Positions 44,663-53,187 of a DNA stretch of 64,000 nucleotides are shown piece after piece. Position 1 is the stretch's first letter, and each line of letters begins with the position of its first letter. The stretch covers positions 41,021 to 105,020 of the forward strand of contig NZ_VJWE01000003.1 of the NCBI RefSeq assembly GCF_007993815.1, written 5' to 3'. The translations under genes were made by a program, and so were the position numbers. This DNA comes from Acidovorax delafieldii. Lineage in GTDB: Bacteria; Pseudomonadota; Gammaproteobacteria; Burkholderiales; Burkholderiaceae_C. The notes below the pieces were generated by a model. The model was not told the DNA's origin. It made no database searches and was given only the letters and a program-made list of their open reading frames with translations.

Positions 44663-46084
44663 ATGCACCAGGAACCCTCCCAGAAAGTACTGCTGTGGCT
44701 GGTGGCCGTCGGCTTCTTTATGCAGACGCTGGACGCCACCATCGTCAACACCGCGCTGCCCGCCATGGCACAGAGCCTGGGCGAGAGTCCGCTGCGCATG
44801 CAGTCGGTGGTTGTTGCGTATTCGCTGGCCATGGCGATGCTGATCCCAGCATCGGGTTGGGTGGCCGACCGGTTTGGTGCGCGCCGGGTGTACTTTCTGG
44901 CCATCGTCTTTTTTGTGGCGGGCTCGGTGTTCTGTGCGCTGTCGCACAGCCTGACCCAACTGGTGGCCGCCCGGGTGCTCCAGGGGCTGGGGGGCGCGCT
45001 GCTGCTGCCCGTGGGACGGCTGGTGGTGTTGCGCACCTTCCCGCGCGAGAAGTTCTTGCAGGCCATGAGTTTTGTGGCCATTCCCGGGCTGATCGGCCCG
45101 CTGATCGGTCCCACGCTGGGCGGCTGGCTGGTCGAGGTGGCCTCCTGGCACTGGATCTTCCTGATCAACGTGCCGGTGGGTCTGCTAGGCTGTGTCGCCA
45201 CCATGCGCTACATGCCCGGGGTACCCGCGCCGACGGTGGCACGGTTTGATCTGGCGGGCTACCTGATGCTCGCCTTTGGCATGGTGGCGCTGTCGCTGGC
45301 GCTGGATGGCCTGGCCAGCCTGGGGCTGCGGCAGGCGAGCGTGCTGGTGCTCATGATCTTCGGGCTGGCGAGCCTGGTGGCCTACTGGCTGCACGCGGCG
45401 CGGCGGCCCGACCCTTTGTTTTCGCCCCGACTGTTTTCGGTCGACACCTTGCGCATCGGGCTGCTGGGCAATCTGTTTGCCCGGCTGGGCAGCTCGTGCA
45501 TGCCGTTCCTCATTCCGTTGCTGCTGCAGGTCACCATGGGCTATTCGCCGCTGCAGGCGGGCATGATGATGTTGCCCGTGGCGGTGGCGGGCATGTCCAT
45601 GAAGCGGTTCACCACCACGCTGATCACCCGCTTTGGTTACCGCCAGGTGCTGGTGGGCAACACGCTGCTGGTGGGGGTGACCATGGCCAGCTTCGGGCTG
45701 GCGGCACCCTCGCAGCCGCTGTGGGTGCATGTGGTGCAGCTGGCGGTGTTTGGTGCGGTGAACTCGCTGCAGTTCACGGCCATGAACACCGTGACCCTCA
45801 AGGACCTGGGGCACGACATGGCCAGCAGCGGCAACAGCCTGCTGTCCATGGTGCAAATGGTGGCCATGGGGATGGGGGTGGCTGCGGCGGGGGCGGTGCT
45901 GGCGGCGTTCACCGATTTCTTCCAGCCTCCGGGCACCGCCCAGACCCTGCAAGCCTTTCAGGCCGCGTTTGCCTGCATGGGGCTGATCACGGTGGCTTCA
46001 GCCGGTATCTTCTGGCAACTGTCGCCGCAAGACCGGTCCGGCACCCAGGCAGGCGCCTCGGTCGATGCCGGGGACCACGGCTGA
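44663..46084 (+). CDS. mdtD: DHA2-family MFS exporter, MdtD-like
   Basis: A 473-residue, 14-segment exporter. From memory it is strongly co-linear with E. coli MdtD: VAVGFFMQTLDATIVNTALP, ASGWVADRFGARRVYF, VLQGLGGALLLPVGRLVV, WHWIFLINVPVG, MTLKDL-type NTVTLKDLGHDMASSGNSLL. ATG 44663 preferred over a GTG 33 bases upstream because MdtD-like proteins start near this point. It interrupts the otherwise conserved erpA-anmK order. Substrate unknown (drug or metabolite/H+ antiport). Confidence 0.85.
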   Translation: MHQEPSQKVLLWLVAVGFFMQTLDATIVNTALPAMAQSLGESPLRMQSVVVAYSLAMAMLIPASGWVADRFGARRVYFLAIVFFVAGSVFCALSHSLTQLVAARVLQGLGGALLLPVGRLVVLRTFPREKFLQAMSFVAIPGLIGPLIGPTLGGWLVEVASWHWIFLINVPVGLLGCVATMRYMPGVPAPTVARFDLAGYLMLAFGMVALSLALDGLASLGLRQASVLVLMIFGLASLVAYWLHAARRPDPLFSPRLFSVDTLRIGLLGNLFARLGSSCMPFLIPLLLQVTMGYSPLQAGMMMLPVAVAGMSMKRFTTTLITRFGYRQVLVGNTLLVGVTMASFGLAAPSQPLWVHVVQLAVFGAVNSLQFTAMNTVTLKDLGHDMASSGNSLLSMVQMVAMGMGVAAAGAVLAAFTDFFQPPGTAQTLQAFQAAFACMGLITVASAGIFWQLSPQDRSGTQAGASVDAGDHG

Positions 46085-46117
46085 TCGCCCTGTCCAGGGC
46101 TGTGTAGACCGGGAGGT

Positions 46118-47227
46118 TCAGGCGGGGTACACCGCGCCCAGCACACGGCTACCGGCCGCACCGGTCACGCTGGGCAGGTTGCCTGGCGCCCCCTGCAGCG
46201 CCTGGCGTGCCAGCCAGGCAAACGCGGCGGCCTCCACCTGCAGGGCGGGCAGGCCCAGCGCATCGGTGGCCACCACCTGCAGGGACGGGCAGGCAGCCTG
46301 CAGCCGCTGCATGAGCTGGCCATTGAGCGCGCCACCGCCGCAGACGGCCAGGGTTTTGCTATTGTTTGGATAGCTGTTAGCGCATATGGCACTAGCGCCT
46401 GCGGTGAATTCGGTCAATGTGGCCTGTACATCGGCCGCTGCGGCCTGCGCAAAGGGCTGCAGGTGCGTTGCCAGCCAGGCGGGGTTGAACAGGTCGCGGC
46501 CCGTGCTTTTGGGGGGCGCCTTGTGCAGATACGGCTCCTGCAACAACGCAGCCAGCAGGTCCGGCAGCACCTGGCCCGTGGCGGCCCAGGCACCATCCTT
46601 GTCAAACGGCTGGCCGGTATGCTGCTGGCACCAGTGGTCCATGAGGGCGTTGCCCGGGCCGCAGTCGAAGCCCAGCACGCTGCCATCTGCCCCCAGCACG
46701 CTGAGGTTGGAGATGCCGCCAATGTTCAGCACCAGCACCGTCTCATCCGGCCGGCCGAACACGCCCTGGTGGAAGGCGGGCACCAGCGGCGCACCTTGGC
46801 CGCCCGCGGCCACGTCGCGGCTGCGCAGGTCGGCCACCACGGTTATGCCCGTCAGCTCGGCCAGCAGGGCGGGGTTGCCCAGTTGTAGTGTGTAGCCTGT
46901 GTCGTCAAATTCCTGGGGGCGGTGCCGCACCGTCTGCCCGTGGGCACCTATTGCACGGATGGCGCTCGCCGGGTGGCCGCTGCGCTGCAGCAGGGTGTGC
47001 ACCACCTCGGCGTAGGCCCGGGATAGCGCGTTGCCTGCGAGGGCAGCGCGGTGCAGTTCGTTGTCGCCGGGGGTATTGAGGGCCAGCAGCTCGGCGCGCA
47101 GTGCGGGCGCAAAGGCGGCGCTGGCGTGGTGCGTGACCTGCAGGCGCGGGCCCGAGAAATCAGCCAGCACCCCGTCGATCCCGTCGAGCGAGGTGCCCGA
47201 CATCAGGCCGATGTACAGATCGGACAT
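46118..47227 (-). CDS. anmK: Anhydro-N-acetylmuramic acid kinase
   Basis: A 369-residue kinase that opens and phosphorylates 1,6-anhydroMurNAc during cell-wall recycling. YIGLMSGTSLDGIDGVLADF is the diagnostic N-terminus; NIGGISNLSVLG, GFDCGPGNALMD and LAVCGGGALNGQLM are further family motifs. Residues about 270-290 (EFTAGASAICANSYPNNS) are encoded by a copy of the dispersed repeat read from the opposite strand. Convergent with the MdtD-like gene; downstream of the M23 peptidase gene on the same strand. Confidence 0.93.
   Translation of the reverse strand: MSDLYIGLMSGTSLDGIDGVLADFSGPRLQVTHHASAAFAPALRAELLALNTPGDNELHRAALAGNALSRAYAEVVHTLLQRSGHPASAIRAIGAHGQTVRHRPQEFDDTGYTLQLGNPALLAELTGITVVADLRSRDVAAGGQGAPLVPAFHQGVFGRPDETVLVLNIGGISNLSVLGADGSVLGFDCGPGNALMDHWCQQHTGQPFDKDGAWAATGQVLPDLLAALLQEPYLHKAPPKSTGRDLFNPAWLATHLQPFAQAAAADVQATLTEFTAGASAICANSYPNNSKTLAVCGGGALNGQLMQRLQAACPSLQVVATDALGLPALQVEAAAFAWLARQALQGAPGNLPSVTGAAGSRVLGAVYPA
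46358..46420 (+). repeat. 63-bp dispersed repeat, copy 6 (coding, antisense within anmK)
   Basis: GCTATTGTTTGGATAGCTGTT ... GCATATGGCACTAGCGCC ... GAATTCGGTCAA. The anmK message reads its complement without a stop codon. Note the match to copy 2 (GCATATGG-TCTAGCGCCTGCGG). Confidence 0.8.
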
Positions 47228-47262
47228 GGCCTGACGGGTGGTATCTGGAGATGCGGGAGCGA

Positions 47263-48633
47263 TCAGTCTGCGCTGGCCTGCTCGATGAGCGCAGCGGCGT
47301 TCAGCTGGACACGCATGTTGGCCGCGAGGCGGTCAAACGCAGGGCGTGCGGCTGCAGACACCGGTGCTGCGGCTTCGCTCTGGGCCACGATGGTCATCGG
47401 GTCCTGGTGCACGCCGTTGACGCGGAACTCGAAGTGCAGGTGCGGGCCGGTGGCCCAGCCCGTGGCGCCCACGGCGCCCAGCGTCTGGCCTTGTTCGACC
47501 GACTGGCCCTGGCGCACGTCAATGCGGCTCAGGTGGGCATACACCGTGACGTGCTGGTTGCGGTGCTTGATGAACACCACGTTGCCGTAGCCGTTCTGCA
47601 CGCCTGCAAACTCCACCACGCCATCGCCCACGGTGCGCACGGCGGTGCCCGTGGGGGCCGCAAAGTCGGTGCCCAGGTGGGCGCGCCAAGTTTGCAGGAT
47701 GGGGTGCAGGCGCATCTTGAAGCCGCTGGTCACGCGCGAGAACTCGACGGGCGAGGTCAGGTAGGCGCGGCGCATACTTTCGCCGTCCAGCGTGTAGTAC
47801 GCGCCCTTGGTGGCGTTGGGTTCCTGGAACCAGACGGCCTGGTGGGTCTTGCCGTTGTTGACGAACTCGGCACTCAGCACGCGGCCGCTGGACAGGGGCT
47901 CGCCATCGGCTTCCAGGGTTTCGTACACCACCGAGAAGCGGTCGCCCTTGCGCAGCGAGCGGCGAAAGTCGATATTGCCCGAGAACAGTTCGGCCACTTG
48001 CACGGCCACGGCGTCGGGGATGTTCGACGCGTCGGTGGCGGCAAACAGCGAGCTATTGATGATGCCACCCGCCAGACGGCTGTTGGTCGTCATCTTGGCG
48101 GTTTCGATGCGGGTCGCAAACTTGTTGTCGCCCGTGCGCTCGACGATCAGGCGGCGGAAGTTGCCGCTGTCGTCCGGCACCCAGCGCACCGTCAGGCGGA
48201 TCAGGCGGTGGTCGTCGGTGGTCTCTGCCGACACGATGCGGCCGGTGCGACCCAGCACGTTCTGGCGCACCGGCGTGTCGCTGCGCATGAAGGCGGCGGC
48301 GGCCGGGTCGGCCACGCCCATGCGCTGCAGCAGCGACTCGGGGGTGTCGCTGCTGCGCACCTGTTCGGAGCGAAACAGCGAAAAGCTGGGCGCATCCAAC
48401 TGGCCCAGCACCATGTTCTCGGCCAGCGATTCGACCGGGTAGTTCACCATGCGCACCGGCAGCTCGGCCGGGTCGGGTGCGAAGGAGGCCACGGCAAATG
48501 CGCCGCCGCCGCCCGTCAGCAGGATGGCTGCGACTGCGGCGGTGATGCGTTTGGGATGTTGTTGGATCGTGCGGGACAGCCGGTCAAGCAAAGCGATGCT
48601 GGCGGTGCGGACCGTAGTGAGGCCGTGAATCAA
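47263..48633 (-). CDS. M23-family murein endopeptidase (membrane-anchored)
   Basis: A 456-residue envelope protease. A hydrophobic anchor (ITAAVAAILLTGGGGAFAVAS) is followed by an OapA/LysM-like middle region (LAGGIINSSLFAATDASNIP, LRKGDRFSVVYE) and the LytM/M23 domain with HLGTDFAAPTGTAVRTVGDG (first His and Asp) and ATGWATGPHLHFEFR (HxH zinc ligands). It cuts peptide cross-links in murein. The start is uncertain: I take the TTG at 48633 with GGGGA upstream, while the frame is open to 48705. It probably forms one unit with anmK, a wall-recycling gene 35 bases downstream. Confidence 0.88.
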   Translation of the reverse strand: MIHGLTTVRTASIALLDRLSRTIQQHPKRITAAVAAILLTGGGGAFAVASFAPDPAELPVRMVNYPVESLAENMVLGQLDAPSFSLFRSEQVRSSDTPESLLQRMGVADPAAAAFMRSDTPVRQNVLGRTGRIVSAETTDDHRLIRLTVRWVPDDSGNFRRLIVERTGDNKFATRIETAKMTTNSRLAGGIINSSLFAATDASNIPDAVAVQVAELFSGNIDFRRSLRKGDRFSVVYETLEADGEPLSSGRVLSAEFVNNGKTHQAVWFQEPNATKGAYYTLDGESMRRAYLTSPVEFSRVTSGFKMRLHPILQTWRAHLGTDFAAPTGTAVRTVGDGVVEFAGVQNGYGNVVFIKHRNQHVTVYAHLSRIDVRQGQSVEQGQTLGAVGATGWATGPHLHFEFRVNGVHQDPMTIVAQSEAAAPVSAAARPAFDRLAANMRVQLNAAALIEQASAD

Positions 48634-48837
48634 AGGTCTATCCCCAGGGTGATTGCGGATCCGTGGCACACCCCCGGTGTGAATGCGGGGCGGGGCCAGG
48701 AGCACAGACTGTCAGGCTGCAGCCATTCGACAGGTTGATGAAAAACAGGTCGAAACGGCGGGCCCACTAGAATCCGCCTCTGCAATGTGGGCTGAAGTAT
48801 AGCGGTGCATGCTGTCTAGACATCCCAAAAAACCCTT

Positions 48838-50070
48838 ATGAATCAATCTGCTGTTACAACAACCCCGGTCTCTGATGGTGTAAGACAAGCCCTCGAAATC
48901 TCGCTGCGCGGCGTGCAAGAGCTGCTGCCACAGGACGAATGGGTCAAGAAGCTGGCGCGTTCGGAGGCCACGGGCCAGCCGCTGCGCATCAAGCTGGGTC
49001 TGGACCCCACTGCCCCCGACATCCACATCGGCCACACGGTGGTGCTGAACAAGATGCGGCAACTGCAAGATCTGGGCCACCAGGTCATCTTCTTGATCGG
49101 CGACTTCACCAGCCTGATCGGCGACCCCTCGGGCCGCAACAGCACCCGCCCGCCGCTCACGCCCGAGCAGATCAAGGTGAATGCCGAGACCTACTACAAG
49201 CAGGCCAGCCTGGTGCTGGACCCGGCCCGCACCGAGATCCGCTACAACAGCGAATGGAGCGAACCCTTGGGCGCTACCGGGATGATCCAGCTGGCCGCCA
49301 AGTACACCGTGGCGCGCATGATGGAGCGCGACGACTTCCACAAACGCTTCACCACCGGCCAGTCCATTTCGGTGCATGAGTTCCTGTACCCGCTGATGCA
49401 GGGCTACGACTCGGTAGCCTTGAAGAGCGACCTGGAGCTGGGTGGCACCGACCAGAAGTTCAACCTGCTCATGGGCCGCCACCTGCAGCAGGAATATGGC
49501 CAGGAACCGCAGTGTGTGCTCACCATGCCGCTGCTGGTGGGCCTGGACGGCGTGGACAAGATGTCCAAGTCCAAGAACAACTACATCGGCATTGCCGAGG
49601 ACGCCAACACCATGTTTGCCAAGGTGCTGTCGATCAGCGACACCCTGATGTGGGACTGGTACACGCTGCTGTCGTTCAAGAGCCTGGCCGACATCGCCGC
49701 GCTCAAGGCGGAGATCGCTGGCGGGCGCAACCCCAAGGACGCCAAGGTGATGCTGGCCAAGGAGATCACCACGCGCTTCCACAGTGCGGCTGCGGCTGAT
49801 GCCGCGGAGCAGGATTTCATCAACCGCAGCAAGGGCGGCGTGCCGGATGAGATCCCTGAGGTGAGCGTGTCTGGCGCGCCGCTGGGCATCGGTGCGCTGC
49901 TCAAGCAGGCCAACCTGGCCCCCTCGACCAGCGAGGCCAACCGCCTGATCGACGGCGGCGGCGTGCGCGTGGAAGGCAGCGTGGTCAGTGACAAGGGCCT
50001 GAAGCTGGACGCCGGCACCTACGTGGTGCAGGTGGGCAAGCGCAAGTTTGCACGGGTGACTTTGGCCTGA
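48838..50070 (+). CDS. tyrS: Tyrosyl-tRNA synthetase
   Basis: A 410-residue class I synthetase. [18 protein letters not shown] carries the HIGH motif, [12 protein letters not shown] the KMSKS loop, and the C-terminal S4 RNA-binding domain is [20 protein letters not shown]. The arrangement fits the TyrZ-like group. It is divergent from the M23 peptidase gene. Confidence 0.97.
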   Translation: MNQSAVTTTPVSDGVRQALEISLRGVQELLPQDEWVKKLARSEATGQPLRIKLGLDPTAPDIHIGHTVVLNKMRQLQDLGHQVIFLIGDFTSLIGDPSGRNSTRPPLTPEQIKVNAETYYKQASLVLDPARTEIRYNSEWSEPLGATGMIQLAAKYTVARMMERDDFHKRFTTGQSISVHEFLYPLMQGYDSVALKSDLELGGTDQKFNLLMGRHLQQEYGQEPQCVLTMPLLVGLDGVDKMSKSKNNYIGIAEDANTMFAKVLSISDTLMWDWYTLLSFKSLADIAALKAEIAGGRNPKDAKVMLAKEITTRFHSAAAADAAEQDFINRSKGGVPDEIPEVSVSGAPLGIGALLKQANLAPSTSEANRLIDGGGVRVEGSVVSDKGLKLDAGTYVVQVGKRKFARVTLA

Positions 50071-50071
50071 T

Positions 50072-50133
50072 TTTGGGTTAAATCAGTCGCAAGCGATAGA
50101 AGAATAAGCGCTGATAGCTATCAAAATGAAAGC
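50072..50133 (-). repeat. 63-bp dispersed repeat, copy 7 (intergenic, reverse)
   Basis: On the minus strand it reads GCTTTCATTTTGATAGCTATC ... TTCTTCTATCGCTTGCGAC (degenerate core CTATCGC). Begins 2 bases after the tyrS stop and runs into the terminator stem. Confidence 0.6.
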
Positions 50134-50162
50134 GCTGAGGCCGCAAGGCCCAGCGCTTTTTT
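50131..50162 (+). terminator. Rho-independent terminator after tyrS
   Basis: AGCGCTGAGGCC / GGCCCAGCGCT stem, GCAA loop, six T. The T-tract overlaps the stop codon region of the convergent LysR gene. Confidence 0.88.
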
Positions 50163-51163
50163 CATGACCCGTCCAGGTTGTCGTTCAGGTCCGGGTCGGG
50201 CACATCGCCAATCGCCTGGCGGGTGGCCTCGGCCTGCACCTGCAACCAGGCGCAGAAGGCCTTGATCTCCGGCCGTTGCGCGCTGCGCGGCCCCACCATG
50301 AGCCAGTAGGCCAGGGGCGAGTCGATACGGTGGCCGGGCAGCACCTCCACCAGGTCGCCCGCGGCCAGGGCATCGGCAATCAGTGGCATGCGCGCCAGGG
50401 CCAGGCCCTGGCCGGCCAGCGCGGCCTGCACGATCTGGTGGGCGTAGTTGAAGTACAGCCAGCGCTGGGGCTGGAGCTTGGTCAGGTCGCGGGTGTCGAA
50501 CCAGCGGCGCCAGCTCAGGTATTCCAGGTAGTGCGTGCGGTGGGCGTCGCCCGCCTCGATCAGGGTGAACTGCGCCACATCGGCGGGGGTGCGCAGCGGC
50601 TTGCCGCTCTTGAGCAGCCAGGGGCTTGCCACCACGGCCAGTTGCTCGCCAAACAGGCGGATGCCGCCCTGCGTGGCTCCGGCCGGCATGGCATAGCGCA
50701 GGGCCAGGTCCACGTCCGAGGTTTCCAGGTCCACCTGCACGTCGCTCGCATCAATGCGGATGTCGATGCCCGGGTTGTCGCGCTGGAACTCCTCCATGCG
50801 CGGTATCAGCCACATCGATGCAAAGCTGGCCCAGGTGGTGATGGCCACGCTGCGGCGCCCCGCCGTCTGGCGCACCAGGCGCACGGCGGCGTCCATGCGC
50901 TCCAGCGCCGGGCCCACGGCGCGCTGCAACTGTGCGCCCGCGCTGGTCAGCTCCACGGCACGGGTGTGACGCAGGAACAGGGGCACGCCCACTTCTTCTT
51001 CCAGCGCCTGGATCTGGCGGCTCACGGCCGACTGGGTGAGGGCCAGCTCGTCGGCGGCCGCGCGAAAGTTCAGGTGTTTGGCCACGGTCAGAAAGGCGCG
51101 CCAGTGCCCTGTGGCCACGGGCCGGGTGCGCAAGACGGCGGGAGAGTATTCGGCAGAGGCCAT
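50162..51163 (-). CDS. LysR-family transcriptional regulator (GcvA-like)
   Basis: A 333-residue regulator. The N-terminal winged HTH is FRAAADELALTQSAVSRQIQ (about 33-52), followed by the linker helix and an effector domain (VAITTWASFASMWLIPRMEEF, IRIDASDVQVDLETSDVDLA). It is divergent from a DUF2917 gene; a LysR next to DUF2917 genes is a recurrent pairing in Burkholderiales, so it probably regulates 51295 and 51939. Confidence 0.92.
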   Translation of the reverse strand: MASAEYSPAVLRTRPVATGHWRAFLTVAKHLNFRAAADELALTQSAVSRQIQALEEEVGVPLFLRHTRAVELTSAGAQLQRAVGPALERMDAAVRLVRQTAGRRSVAITTWASFASMWLIPRMEEFQRDNPGIDIRIDASDVQVDLETSDVDLALRYAMPAGATQGGIRLFGEQLAVVASPWLLKSGKPLRTPADVAQFTLIEAGDAHRTHYLEYLSWRRWFDTRDLTKLQPQRWLYFNYAHQIVQAALAGQGLALARMPLIADALAAGDLVEVLPGHRIDSPLAYWLMVGPRSAQRPEIKAFCAWLQVQAEATRQAIGDVPDPDLNDNLDGS

Positions 51164-51216
51164 GGCAGTGATCCTGAGTGCGATTCATGCGTTGACGGAA
51201 TGAATAGCGTACCTTG

Positions 51217-51252
51217 TTTTCATTGGACTGTGTACGGTGTAAAGCGCACTAT
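51217..51252 (+). promoter_or_regulatory. Promoter-like motif shared by both DUF2917 genes, site 1
   Basis: TTTTCATTGGAC (51217-51228) contains the -35-like TTGGAC; CACTAT (51247-51252) follows after 18 bases. The 12-mer is repeated exactly upstream of the second DUF2917 gene. Confidence 0.5.
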
Positions 51253-51294
51253 CCAGTCTCCTCAACACGTTTTACTGAAGCCAAGGAGCCTGTC

Positions 51295-51804
51295 ATGTCC
51301 CCCCGCAACGTTCTGGAATCGCAACAATCCGTCCACGCCGCCACGGCTGGCCGTAGCGCGGCCGGTTGCTGGAAACTGGCCACAGGCCAGGCCTTGTCAT
51401 TGCACCCAGACACCCATGGCGTGCTGCAGATCGCCCAGGGGCAGGCGTGGGTTACCTTGCGTGGCGTTCTGGCGGACATGCCGGGCGCCGCTGTGGACCA
51501 CGTGCTGCAGCCCGGCCAACAGCTGACGGTTGCGCCGGGGCAGCATGTGGTGATGGAAGCCTGGACCGGTTCCGGCTGCGCGGAGCCGGTGGCTTTCCGC
51601 TGGGACGTCGTGGCAGCCCCCGCTCTGGCGCAGCCCGCCAGCACGGCTGCCAGAGATTGGGAATGTGGCGTCGTGCAGCCGCTGCGCGATCTGGGCCAGG
51701 CGCTAGGGCAGGGCGGACGTGCGCTGGGCACGGCGCTGGCCGGTGTGGCGGGCGCTGGGGGCCGGTTTGCCGCTGGCCTGGCCCGTTTGCTCTGCTTCGG
51801 ATAG
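51295..51804 (+). CDS. DUF2917 protein, paralog 1
   Basis: A 169-residue protein. The DUF2917 cupin-like core is SLHPDTHGVLQIAQGQAWVT ... DHVLQPGQQLTVAPGQHVVM (two segments), ending AFRWDVV. A C-terminal Gly/Ala-rich helix (LGTALAGVAGAGGRFAAGLA) follows, perhaps membrane-interacting. No enzymatic function is known. ATG 51295 has AAGGAG upstream. Divergent from the LysR gene. Confidence 0.8.
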   Translation: MSPRNVLESQQSVHAATAGRSAAGCWKLATGQALSLHPDTHGVLQIAQGQAWVTLRGVLADMPGAAVDHVLQPGQQLTVAPGQHVVMEAWTGSGCAEPVAFRWDVVAAPALAQPASTAARDWECGVVQPLRDLGQALGQGGRALGTALAGVAGAGGRFAAGLARLLCFG

Positions 51805-51870
51805 CAGCACCGCTACAGCGCAGAACCGTTTGAGCAGCTCATGCAGGAAAAGCATCAATCGGTGCCGTGC

Positions 51871-51906
51871 TTTTCATTGGACGTTGTTCTGCAACCGGCG
51901 CACCAT
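51871..51906 (+). promoter_or_regulatory. Promoter-like motif shared by both DUF2917 genes, site 2
   Basis: TTTTCATTGGAC (51871-51882), identical to site 1, with a weak -10-like ACCAT at a matching distance, 57 bases before the second DUF2917 gene. Confidence 0.45.
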
Positions 51907-51938
51907 ACGGTCATATTAGGGTTAACCCGGAGAAAGCC

Positions 51939-52316
51939 ATGACAACCTCTCACGCTTTGCATCTGTTTGCATCTTCCCGCGCCACGGGCGCTGCCGCCGG
52001 TGAGGCGGGGCAAGTGGCCGCAGGCGCCGCCGTCACCCTGGCCCCCAAGGCCGCGATGACCCTGCGCATTGCCGAAGGCCAGGCCTGGGTCACGCTGGGC
52101 CAGGGCCTGGGCAATGGCAGCGACGTGTTTCTGTGCGCCGGTCAGTCGCTGCCTGTGGCGGCAGGCCAGGCGGTGGTGGTCGAACCCCTGAACGGTCGCC
52201 GCCTGCAATACCGCTGGGTGCGTGGCGATGCCGCCGATGCGCGCCCTGCCACGTGGTGGCGCCGTGCGTCGGTGGGCAATGGGGCTCCCGCCTGGGGCGA
52301 CGCCTGCTGCGCCTGA
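51939..52316 (+). CDS. DUF2917 protein, paralog 2
   Basis: A 125-residue protein with the DUF2917 core only: TLAPKAAMTLRIAEGQAWVT, DVFLCAGQSLPVAAGQAVVV, RRLQYRW. It lacks the Gly/Ala-rich C-terminal helix of its neighbour. Shares IAEGQAWVTL/IAQGQAWVTL and the upstream TTTTCATTGGAC with paralog 1, marking a tandem duplication that carried its promoter. Start 51939 with CGGAGA upstream. Confidence 0.8.
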   Translation: MTTSHALHLFASSRATGAAAGEAGQVAAGAAVTLAPKAAMTLRIAEGQAWVTLGQGLGNGSDVFLCAGQSLPVAAGQAVVVEPLNGRRLQYRWVRGDAADARPATWWRRASVGNGAPAWGDACCA

Positions 52317-52361
52317 CGTGATCCCAGGGGTGTCTTGCCCCGGGTGATGTGACTTGTTAAT

Positions 52362-52406
52362 AAGAACGGCCAGTGCTTGTGACGCAAGCGCTGGCTGTTC
52401 TTTTTT
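52362..52406 (+). terminator. Rho-independent terminator after the DUF2917 pair
   Basis: AAGAACGGCCAGTGCTTG / CAAGCGCTGGCTGTTCTT imperfect 18-bp stem, T-tract to 52406. The last T residues overlap the stop codon of the convergent TetR gene. Confidence 0.88.
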
Positions 52407-53028
52407 ACTTCGAGGGGCTGGTGGATGTGTTGTCCAGCCAGTCCGTCAGCTGCGTCTGCAGCGTCACCATCAGCTCATTCGACAACGCGGGTTGCGCCGC
52501 TGCCGTGGCGCGGGCCAGCACCATCCCCCCCACCATGGTGGCCAGCACATGGATCGCGCGGGCGCGGTCTTGTGGCGATGGGGTGGCGCCGCCGCCGGCA
52601 TCGGCAGCGCTGTCAGCCAGCAGCTGGGCAAACCGTTGGATGTTGCGCTCGATGCCCTGGGCAAACACTTCGGACAACCCGCCGCCCGCCCGCGCGGCGT
52701 CCACCGCCAATGCGGCCACGGGGCAGCCTGAGCCCGGCGCGTCGCGGTGTTCAGGTGAGAGGTAGCGCTGGATGCGGTCGCCCACCGTGGCGTGGGGCCG
52801 CTCGCTGTCCAGCACGGGGATGGACCAGTCGAACGCCTTGGTGCACGCCTCCTGCACCAGCACATCCTTGGACGCGAAATGCCGGTACAGCCCGCCATGC
52901 GTAAGCCCGGCATCGCGCGTGATGTCGGCCACCCCTACGCCGGTCAGCCCCCGCTCGCGGTACAGGCGGGCCGCCGCGTCCAGGATGCCCTGCCGGTTTT
53001 CTGCGGCCTGTGCTTTGGAAACCTTCAT
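52405..53028 (-). CDS. TetR-family transcriptional repressor
   Basis: A 207-residue regulator. HTH: ILDAAARLYRERGLTGVGVA and DAGLTHGGLYRHFASKDVL. The C-terminal domain contains GSGCPVAALAVDAAR, as in the subgroup with TetR_C domains that respond to small electrophilic or lipophilic compounds. It is divergent from a FabF-like gene, with the palindrome at 53075 between them. Confidence 0.92.
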   Translation of the reverse strand: MKVSKAQAAENRQGILDAAARLYRERGLTGVGVADITRDAGLTHGGLYRHFASKDVLVQEACTKAFDWSIPVLDSERPHATVGDRIQRYLSPEHRDAPGSGCPVAALAVDAARAGGGLSEVFAQGIERNIQRFAQLLADSAADAGGGATPSPQDRARAIHVLATMVGGMVLARATAAAQPALSNELMVTLQTQLTDWLDNTSTSPSK

Positions 53029-53074
53029 GGAAGCCTCTTATTGATTGCGGTCGTACGCAAAAATGGGTTTGCAG

Positions 53075-53100
53075 TTTATGATGACGATTGCAATCATAAA
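53075..53100. promoter_or_regulatory. Putative TetR operator
   Basis: TTTATGAT and ATCATAAA are perfect 8-bp arms separated by 10 bases. It contains a -10-like TATGAT and lies between the divergent TetR and FabF-like genes, the expected place for an autoregulatory site. Confidence 0.6.
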
Positions 53101-53187
53101 GGTGCAGAACCTCTGTGCCCCAACTGTCTGACGAGGTGAATCCATGAAAAAAGTGAGTGGTATGTGCAGCAACGAGGGGGTGGCCTG

